Source: Pseudomonas sp. N3-W (GTDB lineage Bacteria > Pseudomonadota > Gammaproteobacteria > Pseudomonadales > Pseudomonadaceae). Taken from it: DNA of 64,000 nucleotides. Positions within the stretch are counted from its first letter, which is position 1. Every line of letters starts with the position of its first letter. The stretch spans positions 2,786,001-2,850,000 of the forward strand of contig NZ_CP103965.1 in NCBI RefSeq assembly GCF_024970185.1, in the 5' to 3' direction. Below the pieces are notes generated by a model, which did not search any database, was not told the DNA's origin, and saw nothing but the letters and a program-made list of their open reading frames with translations. Shown here in pieces: positions 48,879 to 58,438 of this stretch. The position numbers were made by a program, and so were the translations under genes.

Positions 48879-50284
48879 TCGACGTGCCGGCGGACACCGT
48901 CAAGCTACTGCTGACACCCATCGATCCCGAGCAACCCGCCGGCCATTTTGATATCGAGGACGAAACTTACCAAGCCATCGACCAGGAAATGGTCAAACTC
49001 GGGGGCCTACGCGAAAGCGATATCGACTGGCCGTATATCGACGAAGCCTCCCGCCAATACCTGGCGATTCAGTGCAGGCACTGGCGCATCCTCGGTCATC
49101 TGCAGGTGGCGTGGCTGCGCACCCGGCAGTGGGCGCGCTGGGCCGATGCCCTGTGCTTGTTGGCCGGCATGGTTGAACTGTATTGGGACAGTGCCTACCC
49201 CAAGCCCGGCCCCACCGGCTACCTGAACAAACGCAAGCAAGTGCAGCGCCTGCTGGGCGACCTGGGGCAGGTGTTGCCGACCCTGGAACGCAGCAGTTTT
49301 GAACCGGCCTATCAAGCCGCAGCGGAACTGGCCCTGGCCAATCTGCAACGCTGTGCCGAAAGCGCCAAGCTCGACCCCGCACCGTTGGACGCGTTGCAAC
49401 GCCAGCTGGACAAATACAGCGAGCCGGCCGTTGCCACTGAGCCGACCCGTGCGGCCACCTCCGGCAACGCTCTGGATTCAGCGTTTTTCACCAGCCCCAA
49501 ACCGCGGGCGCCAGGTAATGAGCGTGAACAACGCCGCGCCGTGTTAAGCATGGCCGAACAGATCAACCAGCAGGACCCCTACGACCCCACCGGCTACCAA
49601 TTACGACGCTTCGGCCTGTGGTCGCACCTGCGCACTGCGCCTCCCATTAGCCGCGACCGTCGCACCGAATTGACCGCCGTGCCCAAGGACATCGTCGACG
49701 GTTACCAGGACGCGCTGAACCACAACGCCCTGGACCCGAACCTGCTGCTGCGCCTCGAAAAAAGCGTCTGCGCCTCGCCGTACTGGTTGCGTGGCAGCTA
49801 TCTGGTGGCCCAGGTCGCCTCGCGCCTGGCGATGGAGGAAGTGGCCGCCGCCATCCGCCAGACCTGCGAGCGGTTCGTCTGCCGCCTGCCCGCGCTACTG
49901 GAGCTGTGCTTCAGCGACGGCACGCCTTTCGTGGATACACAAACCCAGGCCTGGATCACCGGCGCCGATCAGGCGCGAACCACTGGCAGCCCGGTGCAGG
50001 AATACGCCGGCCTGCGCGACGAACTGGCCACCCAGCTCAACACCGAAGGCGTCGAGGTGGTGCTGCTGCGCCTGCAGGAATTGCACGCCATCCATGACGC
50101 CCCGCGCCAGCGCAGCTACGCCACGGTGATCGCCGCCGACCTGCTGGCATCGCGTGGCCTGTCGTGGCTGGCGGACGACTTGTACGCCAGCGTTGCACGG
50201 CTGATGCGCGAAACCACGGCGCAGGGCTGGGAGCCGGAGTTGTACCGGAAGGTGGGAGCCGTTATCAGTGAGAGTAAGGACTAG
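48866..50284 (+). CDS. tssA: TssA, T6SS cap/assembly protein
   Basis: 472 residues with an N-terminal ImpA_N domain (PIDPEQPAGHFDIEDETYQAI, WRILGHLQVAWLRT) and a helical, VasJ-like C-terminal half. It nucleates tube/sheath polymerisation. Followed six bases later by vgrG. Confidence 0.92.
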   Translation: MSLVIDVPADTVKLLLTPIDPEQPAGHFDIEDETYQAIDQEMVKLGGLRESDIDWPYIDEASRQYLAIQCRHWRILGHLQVAWLRTRQWARWADALCLLAGMVELYWDSAYPKPGPTGYLNKRKQVQRLLGDLGQVLPTLERSSFEPAYQAAAELALANLQRCAESAKLDPAPLDALQRQLDKYSEPAVATEPTRAATSGNALDSAFFTSPKPRAPGNEREQRRAVLSMAEQINQQDPYDPTGYQLRRFGLWSHLRTAPPISRDRRTELTAVPKDIVDGYQDALNHNALDPNLLLRLEKSVCASPYWLRGSYLVAQVASRLAMEEVAAAIRQTCERFVCRLPALLELCFSDGTPFVDTQTQAWITGADQARTTGSPVQEYAGLRDELATQLNTEGVEVVLLRLQELHAIHDAPRQRSYATVIAADLLASRGLSWLADDLYASVARLMRETTAQGWEPELYRKVGAVISESKD

Positions 50285-50289
50285 ACACG

Positions 50290-52812
50290 ATGCCCCGCCA
50301 AAGCGACCTGCGTTTCACCTTTGAGCCCTTGAAGGGCGATGCATTCGAAGTGGTCTCATTCACCCTTGAAGAAGGCCTGTCCCAGCCCTTCAAGCTCGAA
50401 CTGGAGCTGACCAGCCACAACGCCGCTATCGACTTCAGTCGGGTGCTCGATCTGGCGGGGCTGTTCACCCTCTGGCGTCACGAGACTCCGGTACGTTACG
50501 TCCACGGCCTGGTCAGCCTGTTCACCCAGGGCGACACCGGCTTTCGCCGCACCCGCTACACCGCCGTGGTCGAGCCCACATTGGCGCGCTTCCGGCTGCG
50601 CTCCAACTGGCGCATCTTCCAGGCCCAAACCGTGCCCGACATCATCAGCAGCGTACTGGCCGAGCAAAAGCTGACCGACATCCGCAGCGAGAACTGCTTC
50701 GATCACCAACCCCGCGAGTATTGCGTGCAGGCCGGTGAGACCGACCTCGACTTCATCACCCGCCTCGCCGCCGAAGAAGGCCTGCTCTACACCTTCGAGC
50801 ACCGCGCCGATGGCCACACCCTGGTCCTCACCGACCGCGTCGGCGGCTTGGGCACCATCGGCACGCACACAGATTGCCCGGTAATCTACCAGCCGATGGC
50901 CAGTGGCGATGCAACGGAGCCAGCGTTGAACCGGTTCCACTACACCGAACAAGTACGCACCGCCGTGCAGGTGCAGCGCGACTACACCTTTACCCATCCG
51001 CGCTACAACCAGCAGCACACCGCCACCGGCGACCAGGACCTGAACAACCAGCACAAGGACTACGAACGCTACGACTACCCCGGCCGCTACAAGCGCGACA
51101 TTGCCGGTAAGCCCTTTACCAAGACCCGCCTGGCCGCGCTGCGCAACGATGCCAAGCTGGCCCATGTGGAAGGCGACGATGAGCGCCTGCAACCGGGGCT
51201 GGCGTTCGACCTCAACGATCACCCACGTGAGGACTTCAATGATCGCTGGCGCACCATCGCCATCAAGCACGAAGGCAAACAGCACACCAGCTTGCAGGAA
51301 GAATCGTTCGGCAGCGGCCTCGGCACATCTTATGAAATGAAGGCCAGCGCCATCCGCTGGACCTCGGATTGGAAAGCCCCACTGCGCGACAAACCCTGCA
51401 TCGACGGCCCGCAGATCGCCACGGTGGTCGGCCCGTCGGGGGAAGAGATTTATTGCGATGAATGGGGCCGGGTCAAGGTGCAGTTCCCCTGGGATCGTGC
51501 TGATAAAAACAACGATCAGAGTTCGTGCTGGATTCGTGTGGCTCAGGGCTGGGCCGGTGCGACCTGGGGTGCCATGGCCGTACCGCGTGTGAATCAGGAA
51601 CTGATTATCAGTTTTTTGGATGGCGATCCTGACCAGCCTATCGCCACGGGGCGGACCTACCGCGAGACCAATCTGCCGCCCTACGAACTGCCCAAGCTCA
51701 ACGCCGTGGCAACGACCAAAAGCCGTGAGTTCAAGGGAACACGGGCCAACGAGTTGCGCATCGACGACACCACCGCGCAAATCAGCGCGGCGTTAATGAG
51801 TGATCACGAGCACAGCGCGCTGCATCTGGGCTACCTCACTCATCCACGCCACTTTGGAGGTGGCCGGCCAAGAGGCGAAGGTTTTGAGTTGCGCACCGAT
51901 GGTCACGGCGCGTTGCGGGCAGCAAAAGGTTTATTGCTGACCGCTGAAACTCAACTGAAGGCCGGTGCGGGTCAGCTGGAGCGCCAGCAGGTGATCGAGG
52001 TGTTGCAAGCTGCGCTGACATTGGCCAAACAGCTGGGGACATCTGCCGAAAGCGCCCAAGGAATTGCTCAGGATTCGCAGCCGCAAAAATCCCTGACCGA
52101 GGCAGTGAATGCACTGGGCCATGGTGCCAATGATCAAGCCAACGGCACCGGCAATGGCGCGCAACCCATCATCGCGTTAAGTGGGCCTGGCGGCATCGCT
52201 GCCGCGACGTCCCGCAGCATCGTCATGGGCGCCGGCGAGCACATCGACAGCGTCGCCCAACAGAACCAGCAACTCACCGCCGGCAAAAAAGTGGTGATCA
52301 ATGCGGGCGACGAAATCGGCTTGTTCGCCCAGGGTGGCGACATGCGCCATATCGCCCACAACGGCCAACTGCTGTTGCAGGCCCAGCACAACAGCATCCA
52401 TGTGCAAGCGGATCAAAGTGTGGAAATCAGCGCCAGTCAGCAACACGTGCTGGTGGCGGCGGATAAGCACATAACCCTGCTGTGCGGCGGGGCTTATATC
52501 AAGATGCAGGGCGGCAATATCGAACTGGGCATGCCAGGCGATTTCACGGTGAAAGCCGCGAACAAATACTTCGTTGATCCAAGCCATGCCGCAGCGCAAC
52601 TCAATAGCTGGCCCAGCACCTCGTTCAACGAACGCTTTCAGACTTTTTTCACCAACGGCCAACCCATTCGCAACCGTGCCTACGCCCTGGTGCGCAAAGA
52701 CGGCGCGCGTTTCGAAGGCCGTACCGATGGTGATGGCTTCGTCACCCTGCAACAGGGCATGACGCTGGAAGGGCTTGTACTGGAATGGCTTGATAATGGA
52801 GAGCCCGCATGA
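50290..52812 (+). CDS. vgrG: VgrG (TssI), T6SS spike
   Basis: 840 residues. gp27-like N-terminal domains (residues 1-~370), a gp5-like OB fold (IYCDEWGRVKVQFPWDR near 385-400), a DUF2345 region and the beta-helix needle follow. A ~70-residue tail includes KDGARFEGRTDGDGFVTLQQ. No enzymatic extension is evident. Its stop overlaps the downstream lipase gene (ATGA), so spike and effector are co-translated. The first ~60 codons are duplicated in the fragment at 37919-38149. Confidence 0.95.
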   Translation: MPRQSDLRFTFEPLKGDAFEVVSFTLEEGLSQPFKLELELTSHNAAIDFSRVLDLAGLFTLWRHETPVRYVHGLVSLFTQGDTGFRRTRYTAVVEPTLARFRLRSNWRIFQAQTVPDIISSVLAEQKLTDIRSENCFDHQPREYCVQAGETDLDFITRLAAEEGLLYTFEHRADGHTLVLTDRVGGLGTIGTHTDCPVIYQPMASGDATEPALNRFHYTEQVRTAVQVQRDYTFTHPRYNQQHTATGDQDLNNQHKDYERYDYPGRYKRDIAGKPFTKTRLAALRNDAKLAHVEGDDERLQPGLAFDLNDHPREDFNDRWRTIAIKHEGKQHTSLQEESFGSGLGTSYEMKASAIRWTSDWKAPLRDKPCIDGPQIATVVGPSGEEIYCDEWGRVKVQFPWDRADKNNDQSSCWIRVAQGWAGATWGAMAVPRVNQELIISFLDGDPDQPIATGRTYRETNLPPYELPKLNAVATTKSREFKGTRANELRIDDTTAQISAALMSDHEHSALHLGYLTHPRHFGGGRPRGEGFELRTDGHGALRAAKGLLLTAETQLKAGAGQLERQQVIEVLQAALTLAKQLGTSAESAQGIAQDSQPQKSLTEAVNALGHGANDQANGTGNGAQPIIALSGPGGIAAATSRSIVMGAGEHIDSVAQQNQQLTAGKKVVINAGDEIGLFAQGGDMRHIAHNGQLLLQAQHNSIHVQADQSVEISASQQHVLVAADKHITLLCGGAYIKMQGGNIELGMPGDFTVKAANKYFVDPSHAAAQLNSWPSTSFNERFQTFFTNGQPIRNRAYALVRKDGARFEGRTDGDGFVTLQQGMTLEGLVLEWLDNGEPA

Positions 52813-54599
52813 CCGATAACCCATCGGCACCTCGTGTTGCACCCATGACCTACAACGCTCGGGGCAATCCCATGCACACCTGGGCCCTGACGCCCAGCCA
52901 TGTCACCGACCCGGTGCACTGCATATTGCCGCCGGATGGAGTGCTGCCGGTGATTTTTGTGCCGGGGATTATGGGGTCGAATTTGAAAAGTAAGTCTGAA
53001 AACCTTGAAGTTTCAGGCGTCCCAGTCTGGAGGTTGGATGCCGGATTCCTGGGTAAAAATATCTGGCTGGCCACAAACTGGATTCGAAAGTCAGCGGGTG
53101 TTAGGCAGAAAAAGCTTCACCCGCTTCGGACTGATGTTGATAACCAAGGTGCTGTGCCCAAACGATCAGCGGGCACGGTCTTGGTGCCGCCTGGGCGGGA
53201 CAAGAAAGAATCAACTCTGGCACTGACCAAGCGCTACAAAGAACGCGGTTGGGGCGAAGTCAGCGAAACTAGCTATCACGCTTTCCTTCTTTGGCTAGAA
53301 GATACCCTGAACAGCGAATTCCTGCCTCACCAATGGCCACAGTTCGACATCCAGCCGGAGCACTTGCATACCGTCGCTGTCGAGCCTGGGCCGACTCATA
53401 TCACCCGGCTAAAACCCGAAACTCCCATTGGCATGCCAGGGCTGGGTGCCAACCTCGCCAACCAGTTGCCGTCGATTGTCTCGGATGAGCTGGTGGCGCG
53501 AGCTGGTTACCGAATGCCGGTGCATGCTTGTGGTTATAACTGGTTGGATTCGAATGAGGAGGCAGCACTGAGGCTGGCCGAACGCATTGACGAACTGATG
53601 CACCAATACGGTCGCAATTGTCAGCAAGTGATACTCGTCACTCATTCCATGGGCGGACTGGTGGCGCGTCGATGTGCCCAACTGCCCGGCATGGCCGACA
53701 AAATCGCTGGTGTGGTGCATGGGGTAATGCCCGCCACTGGGGCACCGGTCGCTTATCGCCGTTGCAAAGTAGGCATGAGCGACGAAGATCCCATTGCCGG
53801 TGCAGTGATTGGTCCGACCGGTCAGGAAGTGACCGCTGTTTTTGCGCAAGCCCCCGGTGCCCTGCAATTACTGCCTACCCAAAATTACGCCCCAGGTTGG
53901 CTGAGACTGATCGACGACCATGGCGTTTCGGCGATGCCGCGCCAGCCCGTGAAAGATCCTTACGAAGAGATTTATTTACGCCGCGACCGTTGGTGGGGGT
54001 TACTCCGAGAAGAGTGGTTGAAACCGAAGGGTGGAGATTCCATCACATGGGAAATATTTGCGGAAAACATCAAAAAGGCAAAAGCGTTTCATCAACGTAT
54101 TAGCGGCTCATACCACCCTCAAACCTACGTTTATTACGGCAGCGATGATAAACACCGCAGCTTCGAATCCATCACCTGGCAAATGCAGCGCGGGTCTCGC
54201 CTCAATGGCCCTCACGCCTCGCGCCCTGATGCCTTCACAGTGTCCAGCCTGCAGATGCATGAGGTGCGTGATGAGGGACGCAGCCCTATATATGTGGGCT
54301 GGCAAGCCGAAGCCATGCCGCCATTGCGTGGCGATCCTGATGCGCCGATCAAAACCGTGCAAACCAGTTACTGGGAATTGCATTGCCAAATGCAGGACGG
54401 CTCCGGCGACGGCACCGTCCCAGTGAGTTCGGGCAGCGCGCCGGTCAAACATGCGCGCAATGGCGAGGTTCGCCAGCAGATCAAGGCGCCTGGCTTCGAT
54501 CATGAAGCCTCCTATGCCAGCCCGATAGCGCAGCATTTCACCCTCTATTCCCTTATCAAAATAGCGGCGAAAGCCAAGAGGCCCCTATGCGTCAGCTGA
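52809..54599 (+). CDS. T6SS lipase effector, Tle type (Tle4-like)
   Basis: 596 residues. Alpha/beta hydrolase with an oxyanion-type segment VIFVPGIMGSNL (about 47-58) and nucleophile motif THSMGG (S280). A late DGTVPVSSG and a FDHE segment may supply Asp and His. No signal peptide, as expected for T6SS cargo. Coupled to vgrG upstream and followed by three lipoproteins resembling Tli4-type immunity proteins, so it is most likely a phospholipase delivered by this VgrG. The Tle4 label comes from those neighbours plus overall layout; other Tle subfamilies are possible. Confidence 0.85.
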   Translation: MTDNPSAPRVAPMTYNARGNPMHTWALTPSHVTDPVHCILPPDGVLPVIFVPGIMGSNLKSKSENLEVSGVPVWRLDAGFLGKNIWLATNWIRKSAGVRQKKLHPLRTDVDNQGAVPKRSAGTVLVPPGRDKKESTLALTKRYKERGWGEVSETSYHAFLLWLEDTLNSEFLPHQWPQFDIQPEHLHTVAVEPGPTHITRLKPETPIGMPGLGANLANQLPSIVSDELVARAGYRMPVHACGYNWLDSNEEAALRLAERIDELMHQYGRNCQQVILVTHSMGGLVARRCAQLPGMADKIAGVVHGVMPATGAPVAYRRCKVGMSDEDPIAGAVIGPTGQEVTAVFAQAPGALQLLPTQNYAPGWLRLIDDHGVSAMPRQPVKDPYEEIYLRRDRWWGLLREEWLKPKGGDSITWEIFAENIKKAKAFHQRISGSYHPQTYVYYGSDDKHRSFESITWQMQRGSRLNGPHASRPDAFTVSSLQMHEVRDEGRSPIYVGWQAEAMPPLRGDPDAPIKTVQTSYWELHCQMQDGSGDGTVPVSSGSAPVKHARNGEVRQQIKAPGFDHEASYASPIAQHFTLYSLIKIAAKAKRPLCVS

Positions 54600-55840
54600 T
54601 TCTTTTTTTTTCATGTTTGGTGCTGGGTTATCTCGCCGGATGTGCGGCCTTCAAACAACCCAGCGAACAGGAGAAACGTAACGTGAGTGAAATGACAAGC
54701 AACATGCGCACCTGGGCGCTGGGCCGTGGTCTGATTGATCTACCCGCCAACTGGACGGGGGGCGGGGATGTGAAGCTGTACTACGGGTTGGGCGCCGATC
54801 ATTCATCGGTAGAGGTGCGTGTATTGGGGGAAGGCGTGACACAAGAGCGGTTTGATGCCGCGTTGAATGAGCGGGCGCGTCGAATTGCAGCGGTCAAAAA
54901 TTATAATCAGGGTAATGCCCCGATGTTGGTGTCGGCGAAAATAGCAGATGCGCAACATAAATTACTACAGTACTACGAGAGCACTGAGCTCCCTGACTGG
55001 TTCGTCCATGAGTCTCATCTGCTGATTGATGATGTTTATGTTTTGCTTCGTGCTGATTCTCATAACGGCAATATCGCTCCTGTTGAGGCGCGACTGCTAA
55101 AGCTGTCCAAGGAAATCTTCAAAGTTACTGCGCCACAGAACGCAGGAGCAGGCTTCGCCTTGGGCCCCATCGTGATCCGAAGCCATCACGATCAGGAAAT
55201 CGCGACATTTAATTTTCGGCCACCTGCTTCGGATGTATCGCTGGAGGTCTACGTCAATGCGCTTTCGCCAGGAGAGAGTGAGCGCTTGCTAGCCCGCACC
55301 AAAGAAACAACCAGGATTTTTCTTGCCGACGATTACGACAGCTTGCGAGCAGGCACTACGAGTATTGCGAATATGCGAGCCGAGGAGCTTTTGGTTGGCT
55401 TCAGTGATGATACCCATCGTCAACTGCTATTCCTCGCCGAGAACTACCGTGAAGCGCGCTTATTAAGTAGCCCCTTCATGAGTTTCAGCCTGTCAGCAGG
55501 GGGGGTTAAAAGTAGGCCAAAGAACCCTGATGTTGAAGTCGATCTTGTCCGTTGGACATTGCCGGAGTTCGCCAACAAAGGCTACGACCTGCCGCTCTGG
55601 CAACAACCTGCCGCGCCAGAACCCGTCAACCCCTCACTCACCGACTACGAAGCCATGGCCGTCTGGGACGCGATCCTCAAGTCCGTGCGCATCCGCTACG
55701 GCGCGGTCGCGCCCAAGCCGGATCCTTGGTTCAACCCCCGCGGGCCCAGCCCCGAAGAAGCTGCCGAAAGCAAACGTATCCTCGATGAGTTCATCGCCAG
55801 TTTCGAGAAGCCCAAATCGGGGCTGGGGGAGGAGGGTTAA
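54587..55840 (+). CDS. Tli4-like immunity lipoprotein, copy 1
   Basis: 417 residues. The lipoprotein signal has lipobox LAGC at residues 16-19. It then reads RTWALGRGLIDLPANW, a start resembling Tli4-family immunity proteins. A periplasmic location fits neutralising a phospholipase arriving in the periplasm. It overlaps the effector gene by 13 bases and is coupled to copy 2 (TAATG). Confidence 0.8.
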   Translation: MRQLILFFSCLVLGYLAGCAAFKQPSEQEKRNVSEMTSNMRTWALGRGLIDLPANWTGGGDVKLYYGLGADHSSVEVRVLGEGVTQERFDAALNERARRIAAVKNYNQGNAPMLVSAKIADAQHKLLQYYESTELPDWFVHESHLLIDDVYVLLRADSHNGNIAPVEARLLKLSKEIFKVTAPQNAGAGFALGPIVIRSHHDQEIATFNFRPPASDVSLEVYVNALSPGESERLLARTKETTRIFLADDYDSLRAGTTSIANMRAEELLVGFSDDTHRQLLFLAENYREARLLSSPFMSFSLSAGGVKSRPKNPDVEVDLVRWTLPEFANKGYDLPLWQQPAAPEPVNPSLTDYEAMAVWDAILKSVRIRYGAVAPKPDPWFNPRGPSPEEAAESKRILDEFIASFEKPKSGLGEEG

Positions 55841-57099
55841 TGAGTACGCGTCGGCTGACGGTTATTTTTGCATGCATGGTGCTTGGCTTTCTTACCGCAT
55901 GTACCTCCTTCAAACAGCCCAGCGAACAGGAGAAAAACAACGTGAGCGAAATGACTACCCATATGCGTACCTGGGCGCTGGGCCGTGGGCTGATTGATCT
56001 GCCCGCCAACTGGACGGGCGGCGGGGATGCGAAGCTGTACTACGGGTTGGGCGCCGATCATTCGTCCGTTGAGGTGCGTGTGTTGGGCGAGGGCGTTACG
56101 CAGGCGCGGTTTGATGCCGCGTTGAATGAGCGGGCGCATAGAATCGCGGCAATCAAAAACGATGAAATGAATGATATACCGATGCTGGTTTCGGCTAGGA
56201 GAGAGACACCGCAAAGTGTCATGTTGCAGTACTACATGCGCATGACTCAGCGCCAAACCTTCGTCCACGAACTCCACCTGCTGGTCGATGACGCCTACGT
56301 CATGCTCCGCGCCGATTCCTTCAAGGGCAATACAGCGCCAGTTGAGGCACGCCTGTTAAAGCTGTCCAAGGAAATCTTCAAAGTTACTGCGCCACAGAAC
56401 GCAGGAGCAGGCTTCGCCTTGGGCCCCATCGTGATCCGAAGCCATCACGATCAGGAAATCGCCACCTTCGATTTTAGCCCCCCTGCGTCTGACGTATCGC
56501 TGGAGGTCTACATCAATGCGTTATCACCGGATGATAAAGAGCGTTTGCATGTTCGCACTCAAAAAGACACGCAAATATTTCTTGCCGGCGATTATGAAAA
56601 CCTGCGAGCCGGGAAAGTTACATTGGCCGACATGCAAGCCGAAGAATCCCTGATCGGCTTCAGTGACGACACTCACCGTCAAATACTCTTCGTAAGCGAA
56701 AACTATCGCGACAATCCCTCCCTGAGTCGCCCAGCAATGAGTGTCCGTCTTTCAGCCGGCGGCATGAAGGCAGATCCCATTGACCCTAACGAACCAGAAG
56801 ACCTCGTGCGCTGGACCCTTCCCCAATTCGCCAACAAAGGCTACGACCTACCGCTCTGGCAACAACCCGCCACGCCAGAGCCCGTCAACCCCTCACTCAC
56901 CGACTACGAAGCCATGGCCGTCTGGGACGCGATCCTCAAGTCCGTGCGCATCCGCTACGGCGCGGTCGCGCCCAAGCCGGATCCTTGGTTCAACCCCCGC
57001 GGGCCCAGCCCCGAAGAAGCTGCCGAAAACAAACGCATCCTCGATGAGTTCATCGCCAGCTTCGAGAAGCCGAAACCGCGGCCGGGGGAGGATGGCTGA
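55840..57099 (+). CDS. Tli4-like immunity lipoprotein, copy 2
   Basis: 419 residues, lipobox LTAC. Very similar to copies 1 and 3 at both ends and in the IFKVTAPQNAGAGFALGP block, but divergent at about residues 100-150. The start overlaps copy 1's stop and its own stop overlaps copy 3's start. Confidence 0.8.
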   Translation: MSTRRLTVIFACMVLGFLTACTSFKQPSEQEKNNVSEMTTHMRTWALGRGLIDLPANWTGGGDAKLYYGLGADHSSVEVRVLGEGVTQARFDAALNERAHRIAAIKNDEMNDIPMLVSARRETPQSVMLQYYMRMTQRQTFVHELHLLVDDAYVMLRADSFKGNTAPVEARLLKLSKEIFKVTAPQNAGAGFALGPIVIRSHHDQEIATFDFSPPASDVSLEVYINALSPDDKERLHVRTQKDTQIFLAGDYENLRAGKVTLADMQAEESLIGFSDDTHRQILFVSENYRDNPSLSRPAMSVRLSAGGMKADPIDPNEPEDLVRWTLPQFANKGYDLPLWQQPATPEPVNPSLTDYEAMAVWDAILKSVRIRYGAVAPKPDPWFNPRGPSPEEAAENKRILDEFIASFEKPKPRPGEDG

Positions 57100-58346
57100 T
57101 GGGTATGCGTCGACTGACCATTCTTATTGCATGCCTGGTGCTTGGCTTTCTTACCGCATGTACCGCCTTCAAACAGCCCAGCGAACAGGAGAAAAACAAC
57201 GTGAGCGAAATGACTACCCATATGCGTACCTGGGCGCTGGGCCGTGGGCTGATTGATCTGCCCGCCAACTGGACGGGCGGCGGGGATGTGAAATTGTATT
57301 ACGGGCTTGGCGCCGATCACTCTTCGGTAGAGGTGCGTGTATTGGGAGAGGGCGTGACACAAGAGCGGTTTGATGCCGCGTTGGATGAGCGGGCGCGTCG
57401 AATTGCGGTTGTCAAAAACGATGAGCAGCAGGATGCATCCATGTTGGTTTCAGCAAGGCTTGAAACGTCGCAAAAGATATTTCTGCAGTACTTCGAGAGC
57501 ACTGAAGTGCCAGATAGCTTCGTGCACGAACTTCACCTACTGATCGATGATGCGTACGTCATGCTCCGGGCCGAGTCCTACAACGGCAACACCACACCGG
57601 TTGAGGCTCGTCTGCTAAAACTGTCCAAGGAAATCTTCAAGGTTGCACCGGAGAACGCAGGTGCGGGCTTTGCGCTGGGGCCGATTGTGATCCGAAGCCG
57701 TCATGATCAGGAAATCGCCAGTTTCTACTTTCGTCCCCCCGCTTCGGATGTGGCGCTGAATGTCTACATCAACGCGTTATCAGCGGATGATGAAGAGCGT
57801 TTGCACGTCCGCACGCAAACAGACACGAAGATTTTTCTCGCTGGCGACTATGAGAATTTGCGGGCAGGAAAAATCACCCTGGCCGACATGCAAGCCGAAG
57901 AGTCCCTGATCGGCTTCAGTGATGACACTCACCGTCAAATTCTCTTCGTAAGCGAAAACTATCGCGAAAACCCCGCCATGAATCGTCCGAGCCTGAATTT
58001 CCGTATGTCGGCGGGTGGCATGAAAGCAGATCCCATTGACCCCAATGAACCCGAAGATCTGGTGCGTTGGACTCTCCCCGAATTCGCCAACAAAGGCTAC
58101 GACCTACCGCTCTGGCAACTCCCGGACCGCCCTGCGCGAGCAGAACCCGTCAATCCCTCGCTCACCGACTACGAAGCCATGGCCGTCTGGGACGCGATCC
58201 TAAAGTCCGTGCGCATCCGCTACGGCGCGGTCGCGCCCAAGCCGGACCCTTGGGCCAACATTCGCGGGCCCAGCCCCGAAGAAGCTGCCGAAAGCAAACG
58301 TATCCTCGATGAGTTCATCGCCAGCTTTGCGGAGCGCAAGCCATGA
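57099..58346 (+). CDS. Tli4-like immunity lipoprotein, copy 3
   Basis: 415 residues, lipobox LTAC. The first ~70 codons after the signal are almost base-identical to copy 2, and the middle is closer to copy 2 than to copy 1. It differs by a deletion in the IFKVAPENAG region and a four-residue insertion in LPDRPARAEP. The pattern suggests duplication plus gene conversion. Confidence 0.8.
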   Translation: MGMRRLTILIACLVLGFLTACTAFKQPSEQEKNNVSEMTTHMRTWALGRGLIDLPANWTGGGDVKLYYGLGADHSSVEVRVLGEGVTQERFDAALDERARRIAVVKNDEQQDASMLVSARLETSQKIFLQYFESTEVPDSFVHELHLLIDDAYVMLRAESYNGNTTPVEARLLKLSKEIFKVAPENAGAGFALGPIVIRSRHDQEIASFYFRPPASDVALNVYINALSADDEERLHVRTQTDTKIFLAGDYENLRAGKITLADMQAEESLIGFSDDTHRQILFVSENYRENPAMNRPSLNFRMSAGGMKADPIDPNEPEDLVRWTLPEFANKGYDLPLWQLPDRPARAEPVNPSLTDYEAMAVWDAILKSVRIRYGAVAPKPDPWANIRGPSPEEAAESKRILDEFIASFAERKP

Positions 58347-58438
58347 CAAGGGGAGAGGCGTTAGCGAGAGCAAAGGGGATCATGGTCAGCCTGTCTATGG
58401 GCAACGAACTCTACAAATACGCTAGGAGCGATTCATGA
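58343..58438 (+). CDS. Possible 31-residue ORF linking immunity gene 3 and tssM
   Basis: Starts with ATG inside the copy 3 stop (ATGA) and stops with TGA inside the tssM start (ATGA). Product begins MTRGEALARAK. Both junctions look like translational coupling, but nothing is recognised in the peptide and chance is possible. Confidence 0.3.
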   Translation: MTRGEALARAKGIMVSLSMGNELYKYARSDS

